This document shows, one piece after another, positions 1 to 7,269 of a DNA stretch of 10,846 nt. The position numbers and the translations under genes are program-made. The DNA comes from Thauera sp. (GTDB lineage: Bacteria; Pseudomonadota; Gammaproteobacteria; Burkholderiales; Rhodocyclaceae): contig JAKLLJ010000090.1 in the NCBI GenBank assembly GCA_023150215.1, forward strand, positions 1 to 10,846, given 5' to 3'. Each line of letters opens with the position of its first letter. Position 1 is the stretch's first letter. The notes beneath the pieces are model-generated. The model did no database searches and was not told the DNA's origin. It saw only the letters and a program-made list of their open reading frames with translations.

Positions 1-2070
1 CAGCAGGTCGGCGGCGGCACGCAACTGCGGGTAGTCGTCGGACTTCATCTTCACCGAGATCGGCTTCGCGGTCGGCGGTCCGCCCTTCATCTCCATGAAC
101 GAGAACTTCGCCTCGCCGCCGAGCGCCTCGATTGCCGGGCGCAGTGCGGCGATGAGCTCGCCGGTGTCGCGCATGTCGCCCGTGCGCGGCAGCAGCGACA
201 CCAGCACCTGGGCGTACTGGTCGCCATACACCGGCTCGGTCTCGGTGAACTTGAGGCCGGCGTAGCTGACGATCGAGCGCAGCTCGTCGTCGCCGATCGT
301 CTCGCCGAGCAGGCGCGCCGCACGCTCGGCCTCGCCCAGCGTGCGCTCGGGCGTCACCCCGGCGGGCATGTCCACGCTGACGTAGAACAGCCGCATCGAA
401 TCGAAAGCGAAGAACTGCATCCGCACCAGCCCGCTCGCCAGCGCCGCTGCGGCACCCGCGATCACCAGCACCAGTACCGCCAGCGCCAGTCTACGGCGGC
501 GCAGCACGGCGACCAGCGCACGTGCGTACTTCACCCGCAGCCAGTGGGTGAAACGCTCGCGCGTCGCCTGCACGCGCGAGCGCCGCTGCGCGGCTTGCGG
601 ACCAAGCGCAAGGATATGGGTGGGCAGGATCCAGAACGCCTCGACCAAGCTCACCATCAGCCCCACGGTGACCACGAAAGGCACCACGAACATGAACTTG
701 CCGAGAATGCCCGGCAGCAGCATCAGCGGCAGGAAGGCCGCGATCGTGGTCAGCACCGAGGACAGCACCGGCAGACCGACCTCGGCCACCCCGCCGACCA
801 CCGCCTCGCGCGGCGCCTCACCACGCTGCAGGCGGTAGTAGATCGCTTCCACGATCACCACTGCGTCGTCCACCAGCATGCCGAGTGCGATCACCACGCC
901 CAGCAGCACGGTGAGGTTGAGCGTGGAGCCGACCAGGTCCACCGCGATGAAGGTGCCGGCAAGCGCGAACGGCACCCCCAGCCCGACCAGCAGCGCCAGC
1001 CGCGAGCCGAGGAAGATCCAGCACATCGCCAGCACTGCGAACAGGCCGAACACCGCGTTCGACTCCATCACCCCGATCGCGTGGCGGGTAGCGTGGGTCT
1101 GGTCGTCGATCAGGCGCAACTGCACGCCCTGGGCGGCAAGCAGCGGGTTGCGCGCGGCAACGAAGGCCTGCAGGCGCTCGACCATCCGCAAGGTGTTGGC
1201 GTCAGCCTGCTTGGTGATCGACAGCATTACCGCCGGCCCGCCGCGGTAGCTGACGAGCTGGCTCGGGCGCTCCTGGCCGCGCGCCACCACCGCGACCTCG
1301 TCGAGCGCAACCCGGCCCTCGGGCGTCACCACCGCAGCCTGGGCGAGCACCTCGGGGTCGGGGGTCTTGCCTTCCATGCGCACCAGCCATTCGCGATCCT
1401 GCACCCGCACCCGGCCGGCGAGCGCGTTGGCGAACCAGGCGCCCACCCCGTCGGCGAGCTGGATCGGCGACAGCCCGGCCGCCGCCACCCGCACCGGATC
1501 GAAATCGACGTGCAGTTGCGGATCCTCCAGCCCGGCGGCGATCACCTGATCCACCCCGGGCTGACCTTCGAGCTCCTTCTTTATCAGGAAGCCGGCGCGA
1601 CGCAGGGCTTCGCCACCGGCGCCCTCCAGCACCAGGATCGCGGTCGGAAAGCCGTTGGAGCTGGTGAACTCGACCAGCACCGGATCGTTGGCGTCCGGCG
1701 GCAGCTCGGCCGCGGCCTTGTTCTGGATTTCGCGGCGCAGATCGTTGACCCGCTTGTCGAACACGCGCTCGGAGAGCTCCTCGAAGCGCACCAGGATCGA
1801 CGACACCCCTTCGCGACTGGACGACGAGGTGAAGCGGATGTCCTTGACCTGCTTGATCGCATCCTCCAGCGGGCCGGTGAGCTCGCGCTCGACGTCCTCG
1901 GCCGAAGCGCCCGGCAGGCTGGTGATGATGCTGACCCAATTGAAGTTGATCTCGGGATCTTGCGCACGCGGCATCGTCAGGTAGCTGAAGAGGCCGCCGA
2001 GCAGCACCATCACGAAGGCGATGTTGGCAAGCGGGTGGTTGTCGATCAGGCGTCGGTACAGCCCGCTCAC
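1..2070 (-). CDS. RND efflux transporter permease subunit (AcrB/HAE1-like), 3' end cut off by window
   Basis: Inner-membrane proton-driven pump subunit that would work as a trimer with the adaptor encoded just upstream. I translated 690 codons; the family is usually 1,020-1,050 residues, so about a third is missing beyond the left edge. Seen: TM1 at about residues 15-33, then a periplasmic porter region with PGASAEDVE and ELTGPLEDAI, and TM2-TM6 from about 330 to 490. The TM4 motif GMLVDDAVVVIE carries D401 and D402, which match the proton-relay Asp pair of AcrB (D407/D408). A second periplasmic loop begins near 560. The start is GTG at 2070, overlapping the adaptor's stop codon in GTGA, so translation is probably coupled. 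The substrate cannot be read from sequence. The RND family is certain; HAE1-type (organic substrates) rather than metal-type is inferred from the motif style. No outer-membrane factor gene is in view. Confidence 0.95.
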   Translation of the reverse strand, partial: MSGLYRRLIDNHPLANIAFVMVLLGGLFSYLTMPRAQDPEINFNWVSIITSLPGASAEDVERELTGPLEDAIKQVKDIRFTSSSSREGVSSILVRFEELSERVFDKRVNDLRREIQNKAAAELPPDANDPVLVEFTSSNGFPTAILVLEGAGGEALRRAGFLIKKELEGQPGVDQVIAAGLEDPQLHVDFDPVRVAAAGLSPIQLADGVGAWFANALAGRVRVQDREWLVRMEGKTPDPEVLAQAAVVTPEGRVALDEVAVVARGQERPSQLVSYRGGPAVMLSITKQADANTLRMVERLQAFVAARNPLLAAQGVQLRLIDDQTHATRHAIGVMESNAVFGLFAVLAMCWIFLGSRLALLVGLGVPFALAGTFIAVDLVGSTLNLTVLLGVVIALGMLVDDAVVIVEAIYYRLQRGEAPREAVVGGVAEVGLPVLSSVLTTIAAFLPLMLLPGILGKFMFVVPFVVTVGLMVSLVEAFWILPTHILALGPQAAQRRSRVQATRERFTHWLRVKYARALVAVLRRRRLALAVLVLVIAGAAAALASGLVRMQFFAFDSMRLFYVSVDMPAGVTPERTLGEAERAARLLGETIGDDELRSIVSYAGLKFTETEPVYGDQYAQVLVSLLPRTGDMRDTGELIAALRPAIEALGGEAKFSFMEMKGGPPTAKPISVKMKSDDYPQLRAAADLL

Positions 2071-3101
2071 CGTGCGCCCCCAACGGCCTCGCCCGCCGGA
2101 CCGTCCGCGCGCAGGCCGAGCGAAAAACGCCCCTCGTCAACCACCGCCGTGTCCTCCGCCCAGTCGACCGCCACCGGGCGGCCGAGCTGCGCGTCGGGCA
2201 GCGCCACGAACGCCGGCGTGCCGGTCCGCACCAGCCAGGCACCGAGACGGCCCTCGTGCTGCTGCACGTAGGCGGGCGGCAGATGAGGCGTCCGGCTGCG
2301 CCAGCGCAACTCACCCGCCAGCCCGGGCGGCAGCGCGCGCTCCGCGGCCAGGATCACGTCGCGCGCCTGGCCGGCGGCATCGAGCACGCCCGACACACGG
2401 CGGATGTGTACCGCGTACGCCGTGTCGCCGGCGGCGAGCAGCAGCGTCGGCGCTGCACGCAGCCCCTCGACCAGCGCAGCGGGCACGCGCGCATGAACCT
2501 CCGCGGCGGCCGTGGCGCTCAGGTTCAGCAGCGGCGTACCCGCCACCGCGAGGTCGCCCACTGCGGCCAGGCGTTCGCGCACCACGCCCGCATAGGGCGC
2601 ACGGATGATCGTGCGCGCCAGCGCAAGCTCGGCCGCCGCCTGTGCGGCACGCGCGGCGTCGTGTTCGCGTTCGAGCACGCCGAGCTCGGTGCTGCGGATG
2701 CGCAAGCCGTCGGCGCTGATGAAGCCGCGTCCGGCGAGCGTGCGCGCCTGCTCGAGCTGCACGCGCGCGAGCTCGATGCGGCTGTCGATCAGCGCGACCT
2801 GGGCGCGCGCGCGATCGAGTTCAATGCGGTAGGCGGCATCGTCCAGGCGCACAAGCTCGGCCCCGCGCGCCACCGCTTCGCCATCACGCGCCGGCATCGC
2901 CACGATGCGTGCCGGCACCTCGGCGGCGATCCGCGCCTCCTCGCTGGCGACCACCGCCGCCGGCGCGCGAAACTCCGGGTACACGGCGATCTCGCCCAAC
3001 GCCCGGGTGGACCACGCCTGCGCATGGGCAAGCGGTGCCAGCATAAGAAAAAACGCCACCCGCAGGCGCCACAACAAAAGCAAGAGACTGGAAGCGCGCA
3101 T
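2067..3101 (-). CDS. RND efflux periplasmic adaptor subunit (membrane fusion protein)
   Basis: Periplasmic adaptor (HlyD/AcrA family) that links an RND pump to an outer-membrane channel. I chose the ATG at 3101 (344 aa) because it places a clean Sec signal peptide at the N-terminus: MRASS, a hydrophobic core to residue 24, and LAHA before Q28. A longer frame from 3194 would add 31 Arg/Pro-rich residues ahead of the signal. There is no lipobox Cys, so it is probably not a lipoprotein. Domains in order: first lipoyl half about 56-90 (VPARIVAMPARDGEAVARG), an alpha-helical hairpin about 92-165, second lipoyl half about 165-195 with RAPYAGVV, then a beta-barrel and a membrane-proximal domain. At 344 aa it is slightly shorter than AcrA (about 397). 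The ribosome binding site is weak. Its stop overlaps the pump start by 4 nt, so the two form one operon. Substrate unknown. Confidence 0.93.
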   Translation of the reverse strand: MRASSLLLLLWRLRVAFFLMLAPLAHAQAWSTRALGEIAVYPEFRAPAAVVASEEARIAAEVPARIVAMPARDGEAVARGAELVRLDDAAYRIELDRARAQVALIDSRIELARVQLEQARTLAGRGFISADGLRIRSTELGVLEREHDAARAAQAAAELALARTIIRAPYAGVVRERLAAVGDLAVAGTPLLNLSATAAAEVHARVPAALVEGLRAAPTLLLAAGDTAYAVHIRRVSGVLDAAGQARDVILAAERALPPGLAGELRWRSRTPHLPPAYVQQHEGRLGAWLVRTGTPAFVALPDAQLGRPVAVDWAEDTAVVDEGRFSLGLRADGPAGEAVGGAR

Positions 3102-3200
3102 GGTCGAAGGTGGGGATTCAGTACGGCGGGGCCCGGGCTGGCGTGGCAGACGTGCGCCCAACGTCCTTGGCAAGCCGCTCGATCGGCCTGCCACAGCAGC

Positions 3201-4115
3201 TCAGGCCTCGTCGATGACGCGAAACGCCAGCGTGGGCGCGGTGAAATCGTCCGGATTGGCACCCAGCCCGATTTCGCCGACGCCATAGAGCGTGCAACTG
3301 TCGCGGCGCAGGATGACCGCCGCCGAAGTACCGGCAAAACGCACCCAGCTACCGTTGCTGCTGAAGTCGGTAAGCACGCACTGCCCGGCTGTCCACTCCA
3401 GACGCGCATGGCGGCGCGAAACGCGCGGATCCTCGATTGCAAATCCAGCGCCATCGCCGCGACCGATGATCAGCGGCGGGTCGTCGGCATGGAGCTCGAG
3501 ATGCTGGTCGAGGCAGTCGAGATCGACGCGGCGCACCGGACCGATGTCTTCGACCAGTTCGTGGAAGCCAAGCAGGGTGGTGAGGGTCGTTTCGGCTGTG
3601 CGCGCGAAATCCACCCGCCACACCCGCATCGGCTCGGCCTTGCCCTTGATGCTGATGCGATCGAGGCTGTGGCAGGCCACGCGCAGCCCGTCCGGCAGGC
3701 TGGCGAACACCGCCTCGCCGATCAGCATCTCGCCGTTCTGGGCACGATCGCTCAGCCGCGCGGCCACGTTCACCGCGTCGCCGTAACAATCGCCATCATG
3801 CTCGACGATGGGGCCGAGGGCGATACCGGTCTTGACCCCGATCGGCCCGCGCCTCAACTCGGCGCTGGCGAGTTCCTCGAGCACATCCTGCAGCCGGGAG
3901 CCCGCCTGCACGGCCGCGATCGGATCGTCGAAAAGCACCAGCACGCCATCGCCAAGGTACTTGACGATGCGACCACCGGCACAGGCCAGATGACGGCCGA
4001 GCGCGTGCGTGCACCGGGTGACGATCTGCGTCGCCGCGACGTTGCCCGCCGACTCGAACAGGCCTGTGCTGCCCGTCAGATCGGCAAATACCACGGTTCT
4101 GACCGCTTGCTCCAC
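3201..4115 (-). CDS. Class III adenylate cyclase with C-terminal FHA domain
   Basis: Predicted soluble enzyme making cAMP from ATP, 304 aa. The cyclase domain is about residues 5-170. The two metal aspartates are D12 (FADLTGST) and D56 (KYLGDG). K52 and D109 fit the purine-recognition Lys/Asp pair that specifies ATP. N116 and R120 (VNVAAR) fit the transition-state residues. All six are present, so an active adenylate cyclase is expected. The FHA domain, about 213-290, keeps the phosphothreonine-binding pattern: GR at 218-219, SRRHA at 233-237, and SSNG at 252-255. FHA domains bind phosphothreonine, so activity may be steered by a Ser/Thr kinase, which is not in this window. The start is GTG at 4115, chosen because AGGGAG lies 4 nt upstream. 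It lies 99 nt upstream of the adaptor gene on the same strand and may or may not share its transcript. A guanylate cyclase is less likely given K52/D109. Confidence 0.93.
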   Translation of the reverse strand: MEQAVRTVVFADLTGSTGLFESAGNVAATQIVTRCTHALGRHLACAGGRIVKYLGDGVLVLFDDPIAAVQAGSRLQDVLEELASAELRRGPIGVKTGIALGPIVEHDGDCYGDAVNVAARLSDRAQNGEMLIGEAVFASLPDGLRVACHSLDRISIKGKAEPMRVWRVDFARTAETTLTTLLGFHELVEDIGPVRRVDLDCLDQHLELHADDPPLIIGRGDGAGFAIEDPRVSRRHARLEWTAGQCVLTDFSSNGSWVRFAGTSAAVILRRDSCTLYGVGEIGLGANPDDFTAPTLAFRVIDEA

Positions 4116-4119
4116 TGGT

Positions 4120-4125
4120 CTCCCT
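4120..4125 (-). promoter_or_regulatory. Ribosome binding site of the cyclase-FHA gene
   Basis: AGGGAG on the minus strand, 4 nt before GTG at 4115. It decides the non-ATG start, which has no ATG nearby in the same frame. Confidence 0.7.
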
Positions 4126-4233
4126 GTACCGCCCGGTTTGTGCCCATCGCCGCCCCACTGCCCGAAGGGCGCGGCGCGGCGGCATCAACAAGGCCAGAAT
4201 CGTAGCATTAAGCCCGGCCACCGTCATCGGCGC

Positions 4234-4258
4234 GGGCACGGGCACGGGTGCGGGCGGG
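4234..4258 (+). other. Putative G-quadruplex motif
   Basis: Five GGG runs (4234-4236, 4240-4242, 4246-4248, 4252-4254, 4256-4258) are separated by loops CAC, CAC, TGC and C. This fits the standard G3+N1-7 rule with one spare run. It lies on the plus strand, the template strand for the cyclase gene, 119-143 nt upstream of that start codon. In GC-rich DNA such runs can arise by chance. Confidence 0.5.
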
Positions 4259-4266
4259 TGCTTCCC

Positions 4267-4291
4267 TGTAGGAGCGGCGGCAGCCGCGAAC
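4267..4291 (+). repeat. REP-like palindromic element, copy A (GCGGC stem)
   Basis: Starts TGTAGGAG, then a hairpin GCGGC-GGCA-GCCGC, then GAAC. It is identical over 25 bp to the copy at 4417-4441. Elements with the TGTAGGAG head are the known REP type of several Proteobacteria and are spread by RAYT (REP-associated tyrosine) transposases. No such transposase is in the window. Confidence 0.8.
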
Positions 4292-4332
4292 GGGGCGTGG
4301 AAAACGACCGGGACATTTGCAGGCCCCCATGC

Positions 4333-4400
4333 CGTCGATATTCGCGCCTTCCGGCGCTCCTACATGCGTCGATGTTCGCGCCTTCCGGCGCTCCTACACG
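4333..4400 (-). repeat. Two tandem 34-bp repeats, each with an inverted REP-like element (copies B and C)
   Basis: The units 4333-4366 and 4367-4400 agree at 32 of 34 positions (differences at unit positions 8 and 33). Each starts CGTCGAT and contains a REP-like element on the minus strand (4341-4364 and 4375-4398), which reads TGTAGGAG, then GCGCC-GGAA-GGCGC, then GAA. Relative to copies A and D the head and tail are the same, while the stem has changed on both sides so that it still pairs. Confidence 0.85.
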
Positions 4401-4416
4401 CGTCTAGCCGGTTTTG

Positions 4417-4441
4417 TGTAGGAGCGGCGGCAGCCGCGAAC
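4417..4441 (+). repeat. REP-like palindromic element, copy D (GCGGC stem)
   Basis: Same 25 bp as copy A, same orientation, and 19 nt from the end of copy C. It lies about 48 nt beyond the PRPP synthetase stop, so on that transcript it would fold into a GCGGC/GCCGC hairpin that could protect the 3' end. Confidence 0.8.
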
Positions 4442-4489
4442 CGCAAGCCGGTCGCAGACAGCTCGGCGGCAAGCGCCCACCCCCTGCCC

Positions 4490-5389
4490 TCACTCGGCCA
4501 GGATGGCGCGCAGCGCCTCGGCGAGCAGCGGCGCCACATGCACCGCGTTGCTCGGATGGGCAATGCAGTCGGTGCTCCACACCTCATCGACACCGGCGGC
4601 ACGGATCACCTCGATCGCATCCCCGGCGAACAATGCATGCGTAACCGCGACATCGACGCTGGCGGCGCCCGCCGCGCGCAGGCGCTCCGCAGTGCGCGCG
4701 AGCGTATGGCCGGAGCTGGCCACGTCGTCGAGGATCACGACCGCGCGCCCGGCAAGATCGACCCCCTCCGGCAGGGCGATATCGACCCGACGATCGTCAT
4801 GGCGGATCTTGGTGCACACAACGCTGTCGAGTTCGTGACGCTGCGCCGCGGCATCGACCCACTGACGCGACTCGGCATCCGGCCCCACGAGCAGCGGACG
4901 CCCGCGATGGGCGACGGCGACGTCGGCAAGCAGTCCGGCACCCGGCAACGCAATCGCGTGCGGAACCGGAATCGCCTCGGCGAGCGAGCCGATGCGGTGC
5001 AGGTGCGGATCAACCGTGATCACCCCATCGAAAAGGCCGGCCAGAAACTCGCCGACGATGCGCTGGCTGACGGCCTCGCCGGGACGGAAAGCCTTGTCCT
5101 GGCGCATGTAAGCGAGGTAGGGCGCAACCAGGGTCAGGTGCCTTGCGCCACTGTGCCCGGCACTCCGGGCAACGAGCAGCAGCTCGAGCAGTTTTTCGTT
5201 CGGCCGGTGCAGGCTGCGGTAGAGCACCACTCGCTCGGGCAGCACGGCGGGCAGGCGCAGGCGCAGTTCGTCGTCGGGGAAGCGGTGACGCTCGATGGGC
5301 GCCGCGCGCAGACCCACCGCCCGGGCGAGGCGCAGCGCCTCGTCGGCTTCGTCGTCGAAATGCAGCAGCAGGGGCTCTTCGTTCCTCAT
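4490..5389 (-). CDS. Ribose-phosphate pyrophosphokinase (PRPP synthetase), archaeal-like short type
   Basis: Makes PRPP and AMP from ribose 5-phosphate and ATP; cytoplasmic. I chose ATG at 5389 (299 aa) because the phosphoribosyltransferase fold begins there; a frame open to 5512 adds 41 residues unlike the family. The ribosome binding site is not evident. Seen: RQD at 96-98 followed by FRPGEAVS at 101-108, as in the ATP-binding segment; VDPHLHR at 126-132 with the expected His; K194 and R196 (CTKIRHD), matching the catalytic flexible loop; and the PRPP-binding loop ILDDVASSGHTL at 219-230. The VDPHLHR and RQDKAFRPGE wording and the short length resemble archaeal enzymes more than the roughly 315-aa housekeeping bacterial Prs, so I expect a second, regular prs elsewhere. 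It follows the phosphorylase gene by 147 nt on the same strand, probably in one operon. Use of ribose-1,5-bisphosphate instead is conceivable but not shown. Confidence 0.88.
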   Translation of the reverse strand: MRNEEPLLLHFDDEADEALRLARAVGLRAAPIERHRFPDDELRLRLPAVLPERVVLYRSLHRPNEKLLELLLVARSAGHSGARHLTLVAPYLAYMRQDKAFRPGEAVSQRIVGEFLAGLFDGVITVDPHLHRIGSLAEAIPVPHAIALPGAGLLADVAVAHRGRPLLVGPDAESRQWVDAAAQRHELDSVVCTKIRHDDRRVDIALPEGVDLAGRAVVILDDVASSGHTLARTAERLRAAGAASVDVAVTHALFAGDAIEVIRAAGVDEVWSTDCIAHPSNAVHVAPLLAEALRAILAE

Positions 5390-5536
5390 TTCGCCAAGAC
5401 TACACGCGCTCTGGCGGCACGAGGCGCGCAAGAATTCACGCCATGACCACGAATCGGAGGTCCGGTGCCCTGCGTGTGACGCATGACGCACAGCGGGTTT
5501 TCCCGGCCTCACGGCCCGCCCCCCAAGCCTGACGCT
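5390..5536 (-). other. 147-bp spacer within the phosphorylase-PRPP synthetase pair
   Basis: No gene and no clear terminator. It contains the heptamer TGACGCA twice in tandem (5477-5490, plus strand), with TGCGT at 5471-5475 forming a small inverted repeat with the first copy. It may hold an internal promoter or leader for the PRPP synthetase, but I could not identify -35/-10 boxes. Confidence 0.4.
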
Positions 5537-7120
5537 TCAGAACTCCACGAACAGGTGCGGCAACTCGTCCGCGGTGCCGAGCGTGAAGCCGCTGGCGCGC
5601 GTGCTGGCCTGGCGCGCGAACTCGAGGTCGGCCGGGTAATCCGCGAACACGCGGTACAGCGCCTCGCCCTGCGTCGCCACCTCTCCCAGCTTGCGGAACA
5701 GATCGACGCCCGAGCCCTGCATCTTGGGCGCACCCGCCATGCGCGCGATGCGGGCGAGCTGGTGGTTGTCGATCGCGGTGACGACACCGTCGCGCTCCGC
5801 ACACACATCGAAGGACAGGCGGGCGAGTTGCGGCGCATTGTGGTCGAAGGCGTGCGCACCCTGGGCGCGGATGATGGCGTCCATCTTCGCCAGCGCCCGC
5901 CCGGAGTCGAGGATGTCGCGCGCGATCGCGAAACCGTCGCCACCACGCACGTCAGGGTCGAACTCGAGCATGCGCCCGGCCAGGCGCAGCGCCTTCTGGC
6001 GCAGGTCGTTGGGGGCACGCGGATCGTTTTCGAGCACCCGCATCACATCGCGGGCCTCGAGCACCGGGCCAATGCCGTTGCCGATCGGCTGGCGACCGTC
6101 GGTGATCACCACATCGATGCACAGATTCATGCGCGTGGCGACGAACTCGAACAGCTTGCGCAGCTTCTGCGCCTCGGGCATCGAGCGCACCTTGGCGGTC
6201 GGCCCCACCGGGATATCGAGCACCAGATGGGTCGAGCCGGCAGCGAGCTTCTTGGACAGGATGGAGGCCACCATCTGCCCGGGCGAGTCGATCGACAGCG
6301 GACGCTCGACCGAGATCAGCACGTCGTCGGCCGGCGACAGGTTGGCGGTGCCGCCCCAGGCGAGGCAACCACGGTGCTCGCGCACGATGCCCGAGAGCAC
6401 CTCGGTGGGCAGCTCGACGCGGGCGAGCACCTCCATGGTGTCGGCGGTGCCCGCCGGCGAGGTGATCGCGCGCGAGGAGGTTTTCGGGCACAGCATGCCG
6501 TGCGCCGCGACGATCGGCACCACCAGCATCGAGCTGCGGTTTCCCGGGATGCCGCCGATGCAGTGCTTGTCCACCACCGGACGCTCGTGCCAGTCGATGC
6601 GATGTCCCACCGCCGCCATCGCCTCGGTGAGGAAGGCGACCTCCTCACGGTCGAGCTCGCCTTGGTTGGTGCCCACCACAAAGGCAGTGAGCTCGATCTT
6701 GGAGTAACGATGGTCGGCGATGTCGCGCACGATGGCGAGAAAGTCGTCGCGGCCGAGGCGCTCACCGGCGATCTTGCGATGCAGCGCAGGGATCGAGGAC
6801 GGCGGCTCGGCCTGGGCAATCATCGCCGGATGACCGTCATCGACGCCGAGCTGGGCGAATGCGTCGATCGACAGGCCCACCTCGTCGCAATGCACGATGC
6901 GCAGGTCATCGACCACGTTGAGCGTGGCAAGGATGCGGCGGCCGTTGGCGCGCACCTCGACCTTGGACAAGGCCTGAAAACCCTCGGCACGGTAGGTCGC
7001 GCAGTCGCGATGCAGGTAGGCGACGTTCTCGCGCCAGGTGTCGATCGCCACCCGACGCAAGCGCAGGGGATAAGCGCCGTTGGAAGCAAGGGCCGCCGGC
7101 GGTTGGGCATTCGGATCCAT
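5537..7120 (-). CDS. Archaeal-type AMP/thymidine phosphorylase (TP_2 family, DeoA-related)
   Basis: Phosphorolysis enzyme of the thymidine/AMP phosphorylase family, 527 aa (E. coli DeoA is about 440, archaeal AMP phosphorylase about 503). The start is fixed: ATG at 7120 has an in-frame TGA two codons upstream. Domains: an extra N-terminal domain about 17-100, typical of the archaeal group; a helical domain about 105-180 with GTNQGELDREEV; the phosphate site DKHCIGGIPGNR at 184-195; the family signature SSRAITSPAGTADTME at 215-230; and a C-terminal domain about 430-520 with the pattern GSGVDLFRKLGE. Archaeal members convert AMP and phosphate to adenine and ribose-1,5-bisphosphate; databases often call bacterial members putative thymidine phosphorylase. 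I favour AMP (NMP) phosphorylase because of the N-terminal domain and the PRPP synthetase gene beside it. P222 sits where the PROSITE pattern expects T or A. Start-codon ribosome binding is weak. Confidence 0.9.
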   Translation of the reverse strand: MDPNAQPPAALASNGAYPLRLRRVAIDTWRENVAYLHRDCATYRAEGFQALSKVEVRANGRRILATLNVVDDLRIVHCDEVGLSIDAFAQLGVDDGHPAMIAQAEPPSSIPALHRKIAGERLGRDDFLAIVRDIADHRYSKIELTAFVVGTNQGELDREEVAFLTEAMAAVGHRIDWHERPVVDKHCIGGIPGNRSSMLVVPIVAAHGMLCPKTSSRAITSPAGTADTMEVLARVELPTEVLSGIVREHRGCLAWGGTANLSPADDVLISVERPLSIDSPGQMVASILSKKLAAGSTHLVLDIPVGPTAKVRSMPEAQKLRKLFEFVATRMNLCIDVVITDGRQPIGNGIGPVLEARDVMRVLENDPRAPNDLRQKALRLAGRMLEFDPDVRGGDGFAIARDILDSGRALAKMDAIIRAQGAHAFDHNAPQLARLSFDVCAERDGVVTAIDNHQLARIARMAGAPKMQGSGVDLFRKLGEVATQGEALYRVFADYPADLEFARQASTRASGFTLGTADELPHLFVEF

Positions 7121-7233
7121 GGATCAAGGCTACACCCGCCGCGGAGCGGAAAAAAGGCCAGGTGCGGGGACATGCGCACAGGGCACGGCGCGAGCCCTCT
7201 CATCCAGCACCGCCATGCACTTGCTTCCACCCC

Positions 7234-7247
7234 TTAAGCAATGTCAA
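7234..7247 (+). promoter_or_regulatory. Imperfect FNR/DNR-type box
   Basis: TTAAG-CAAT-GTCAA; on the other strand TTGAC-ATTG-CTTAA. One half-site is a perfect TTGAC and the other matches at 3 of 5 positions. Its centre (7240.5) is exactly 29.5 nt before the TAGAGT at 7270-7275, the spacing of a class II FNR-activated promoter (centre -41.5). The CBS gene is the natural target; the leftward gene has no matching -10. Confidence 0.35.
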
Positions 7248-7269
7248 GACCGCAAGGACGTATTCATCC

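Larger units (their letters stand above)
4116..4489. other. 374-bp gene-free region with REP-like repeats and a G-quadruplex motif
   Basis: No credible gene lies between the PRPP synthetase stop and the cyclase start; both neighbours read leftward. The region contains four copies of a short palindromic element starting TGTAGGAG or its complement (4267-4291, 4341-4364, 4375-4398, 4417-4441) and a run of five GGG tracts (4234-4258). The first 100 bp next to the cyclase gene form its likely 5' leader and include a small GCCC-GAA-GGGC hairpin near 4159-4169. A candidate -10 (TACGAT, minus strand, about 4198-4203) has no matching -35, so I do not call a promoter. The hairpin copy nearest the PRPP gene may stabilise or end its transcript. 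Confidence 0.75.

Noticed and set aside
544..2271. Long plus-strand open frame (575 codons) opposite the RND gene
   Set aside because: Its product is rich in His, Gln and Arg with no recognisable domain, and it is fully antisense to a clear RND permease. Third-position GC bias explains the lack of stops.
3102..3194. N-terminal extension of the adaptor protein
   Set aside because: Would bury the signal peptide behind 31 basic, Pro-rich residues.
2256..4205. Long plus-strand open frame (649 codons) opposite the adaptor and cyclase genes
   Set aside because: Spans two good minus-strand genes and their spacer, has low-complexity basic composition and no family motif.
4185..4215. Promoter for the cyclase gene with -10 TACGAT on the minus strand
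   Set aside because: No acceptable -35 at 16-18 bp, so the match is not above background.
4333..4400. CRISPR-like short repeats
   Set aside because: The units are directly adjacent with no variable spacers and no cas genes; they are REP elements in tandem.
4364..5446. Plus-strand open frame opposite the PRPP synthetase
   Set aside because: Antisense shadow; no motifs, and it begins inside a REP element.
7114..7125. 12-bp perfect palindrome GATCCATGGATC over the phosphorylase start codon
   Set aside because: It has no loop to fold as RNA, no second copy and no known operator match; most likely chance around a start codon.
7215..7232. Sigma-54 promoter (TGCAC and TTGC near the CBS gene)
   Set aside because: The GG of the -24 element is missing and the spacing between the two elements is wrong.
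5483..7237. Plus-strand open frame (584 codons) opposite the phosphorylase
   Set aside because: Antisense shadow with His/Arg-rich composition; the minus-strand frame has complete family signatures.
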